Made by a program: the position numbers and the translations under genes. Shown in pieces: positions 62,471 through 64,000 of a stretch of 64,000 nt of DNA. The stretch covers positions 1 to 64,000 of the forward strand of contig JAIBEY010000084.1 in the NCBI GenBank assembly GCA_019459525.1, in the 5' to 3' direction. The notes below the pieces were generated by a model. That model was not told the origin of the DNA. It did no database searches and saw only the letters and a program-made list of their open reading frames with translations. Source of the stretch: Prolixibacteraceae bacterium (lineage in GTDB: Bacteria > Bacteroidota > Bacteroidia > Bacteroidales > Prolixibacteraceae). Each line of letters begins with the position of its first letter. The first letter of the stretch is position 1.

Positions 62471-63067
62471 CTACATTTTGAAGATTCCATCCACGATTCC
62501 GTATTCGACTGATTCTTTAGCGTTCATCCAGTAATCGCGTTCAAAATCTTTTAAGATTTGTTGGAGAGGCTGGTTACAGTTTTTTGCCAGAATCTCTGCC
62601 GATAATGTTTTCGTTTTCAGGATTTGTTTGGCATGAATCTCCAGATCGCTGGCACGGCCCTGTAGATAACCAATACTGGGTTGGTGGATCATCACTTCGC
62701 CCAACGGATAAATGAACCGCTGACCTTTTTCTCCGGCAGATAAAAGCAAAGAACCCATGGATGCAGCAAGTCCCATACAAACGGTTGAAACCGGCGAAGA
62801 GATCAGGTTCATGGTATCCAAAATTGAAAATCCGGAGGTAACCATTCCTCCCGGACTATTAATGAAAAAGGTAATTTTTTCTCCCGGCTTATCCGATTCG
62901 AGGTAAAGTAATTTGCTTACGATGTCCTGAGCCGAATCATCGTCAACCTGACCCCAAAGGAATATCTTGCGCTGCTCCAAAAATTTCAACTCTACTTTTT
63001 TCTGGATCGATGGTTTTTTCCCTGTTTCTTCAGGTTCTTCATCTTCGTTCATTTTTCTGGCTTTCAT
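62471..63067 (-). CDS. ClpP-family serine protease (variant)
   Basis: 198 residues. The ClpP fold is clear: FFINSPGGMVTSGFSILDTM, GLAASMGS with the catalytic Ser, VMIHQPSIG with the His, and KDFERDYWMNAKESVEYGIVDGI with the Asp. The N-terminus is unusual: a Glu-rich start (MNEDEEPEETGKK) and LEQRKIFLWGQVDDDSAQ where housekeeping ClpP has a longer, processed N-terminus. It is not beside tig, clpX or lon. It is likely a second ClpP in this genome, but that needs the rest of the genome. Confidence 0.85.
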   Translation of the reverse strand: MKARKMNEDEEPEETGKKPSIQKKVELKFLEQRKIFLWGQVDDDSAQDIVSKLLYLESDKPGEKITFFINSPGGMVTSGFSILDTMNLISSPVSTVCMGLAASMGSLLLSAGEKGQRFIYPLGEVMIHQPSIGYLQGRASDLEIHAKQILKTKTLSAEILAKNCNQPLQQILKDFERDYWMNAKESVEYGIVDGIFKM

Positions 63068-63255
63068 GCTTATTATAAATTAGTTAAACATCTTTTAAAC
63101 ACAGATACAAAAGTAAATGCATCCGAATCATCAACTTTTCTTTGATGAGAAAGAAACTTGAATCGGATTTTAAAAGTACGATTATTTTCTGATCAGAGCC
63201 GAAGGTAAGGAATTGTTTTTAGATGTTTGGCCTAATAAACAACCGGAAATAGCAC

Positions 63256-63669
63256 TTAATTTTTCTGAATCAACAGGGTAATCAACAGATCTTCAGCGTT
63301 AGAATCTGTTCCGAATTTGGGATAGGGTTTGGCATCAACAATCTTCATGGTAAACCCATCAGGTACTTTTTGCTGGTCGCTTAATACCGTGTGCAATTCA
63401 AAAGTAGATTTGTTCTGGTTAACAGTCAACTCACCTTTCACGGTTACTTCTCCCGACCAAATACAGACCACTCCTTCCGGGCAGCGCGAATCGCTGATTT
63501 CCTTAATCTGTAAGGTATATTGGCCGTCAGCCGAAGTGTAAAGCTTATTGACACGGAAAGTTGATTCTTTACCAACTGCAAATACCGGGTCGAGAACAGT
63601 TTCTTCGCAACCCATTCCGGCAAAAAGGAAAAAAACAAGGAGATATTTGATGGCTGACAGTGTTTTCAT
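63256..63669 (-). CDS. Small predicted lipoprotein
   Basis: 137 residues with a lipobox (FAGMGC, Cys about 21) and a short beta domain. SRCPEGVVCIWSGEVTV is a motif seen in small Bacteroidota secreted proteins: two Cys five residues apart, which may form a disulfide. Function unknown. It is transcribed alone, in the opposite direction to dusB. Confidence 0.75.
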   Translation of the reverse strand: MKTLSAIKYLLVFFLFAGMGCEETVLDPVFAVGKESTFRVNKLYTSADGQYTLQIKEISDSRCPEGVVCIWSGEVTVKGELTVNQNKSTFELHTVLSDQQKVPDGFTMKIVDAKPYPKFGTDSNAEDLLITLLIQKN

Positions 63670-63843
63670 TTTGAATGTGTTTGGTATGGACTAAGACGAC
63701 AAAAGTGACCTCTTAGTTGCGTAAAGGTATCGAAATTAATGTACATGGGCGCAAAAGACAAAAGGACATAAATCCGAAATTATCTGAATTTGAATTTTAT
63801 GCTCAAACAATTGGGTGCGTATGTACTTGTGAACTCTTTAAAC

Positions 63844-63851
63844 TAACTTTG
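63844..63851 (+). promoter_or_regulatory. -7 box of dusB
   Basis: TAACTTTG matches TAnnTTTG exactly, 23 bp before the GTG at 63875. No convincing -33 box at the normal distance. Confidence 0.4.
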
Positions 63852-63874
63852 CACATTCAAATAAATACAGAACT

Positions 63875-64000
63875 GTGAAAATCGGAAATATTGATTTAGG
63901 GGAGATGCCGCTGTTTTTGTCGCCTATGGAAGATGTGACATACAAATCGTTTCGGTACATGTGCAAAAAGTATGGAGCCGATGTGATGTACACCGAGTTT
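63875..64000 (+). CDS. dusB: tRNA-dihydrouridine synthase, N-terminal part (cut by window end)
   Basis: The 42 codons from a GTG at 63875 encode the start of a Dus-family FMN enzyme: LFLSPMEDVTYKSFR and KKYGADVMYTEF are the typical first strand and helix of DusB-like proteins. They reduce uridines in the tRNA D-loop. The rest of the gene is beyond the window. The start codon choice is supported by a -7 box just upstream. Confidence 0.85.
   Translation, partial: MKIGNIDLGEMPLFLSPMEDVTYKSFRYMCKKYGADVMYTEF

Overview
The window looks like a chromosomal segment of a Bacteroidota bacterium, most likely Bacteroidales/Marinilabiliales (a Prolixibacteraceae-like genome). The signs are promoters of the Bacteroidota type (TTTG, about 19-20 nt, TAnnTTTG), a GldA-type ABC ATPase, a long-form IspG, paired MBOAT/SGNH genes, HU-CCDC81/SPOR and DUF3472 proteins, a LytS/LytTR two-component pair, a single-membrane-subunit SdhCAB, and methylmalonyl-CoA mutase as MutA/MutB. 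This is inferred from gene content; no 16S gene is present. Base composition is moderate (low-to-mid 40s % GC by eye), with AT-rich patches around 11.7-12.6 kb and 23.5-25.5 kb.

Layout. 0-5 kb: the 3' end of polyphosphate kinase running in frame into an ArsC-family domain, an MBOAT acyltransferase with an SGNH-like partner, a lipoprotein and a SpoU-type RNA methylase. 5-12.6 kb: oxyR, tRNA-Glu and rpsT, the sufBCD Fe-S assembly operon, thiL and an AT-rich DUF2971 gene. 12.7-18.5 kb: methylmalonyl-CoA mutase, whose large subunit is cut by an in-frame TAA just before the B12 domain, then an M19 dipeptidase. 18.6-28 kb: an AAA/DUF4143 ATPase behind an inverted repeat, a lipoprotein/LytS kinase operon, nth, a LytTR regulator, two AT-rich envelope genes, riboflavin synthase and a membrane-OsmC fusion. 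28-33 kb: a second SGNH/MBOAT pair, a possible gene remnant, a NikR-like regulator lacking the nickel histidines, and a TonB receptor. 33-42.6 kb: metK, gldA-like, ispG, a second DUF4143 ATPase with three repeats at a 33-bp period, a HAD phosphatase, the overlapping mtnA/class II aldolase/mtnP operon for methylthioadenosine disposal, and a candidate sigma-54-driven small RNA. 42.6-52.5 kb: an HU/SPOR protein, galE, rfbB, a PepSY protein, aspartate kinase, VOC and AraC proteins, a STAS-like protein and a DUF3472 lipoprotein. 52.6-64 kb: tRNA-Arg, sdhCAB, a conserved unknown, a CPBP protease, DinB, an old-yellow-enzyme homologue, the queuosine operon yhhQ-queC-queF behind a preQ1-I riboswitch, a ClpP variant, a lipoprotein and the start of dusB.

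The most unusual items are the two DUF4143 ATPases each preceded by its own repeat array, the nonsense-interrupted mutase, the ppk-arsC fusion at an A7 tract, the NikR homologue without its nickel site, the membrane-OsmC fusion lacking one catalytic cysteine, the candidate sigma-54 small RNA and the preQ1 riboswitch. All family calls are by eye from conserved motifs; no database search was run.
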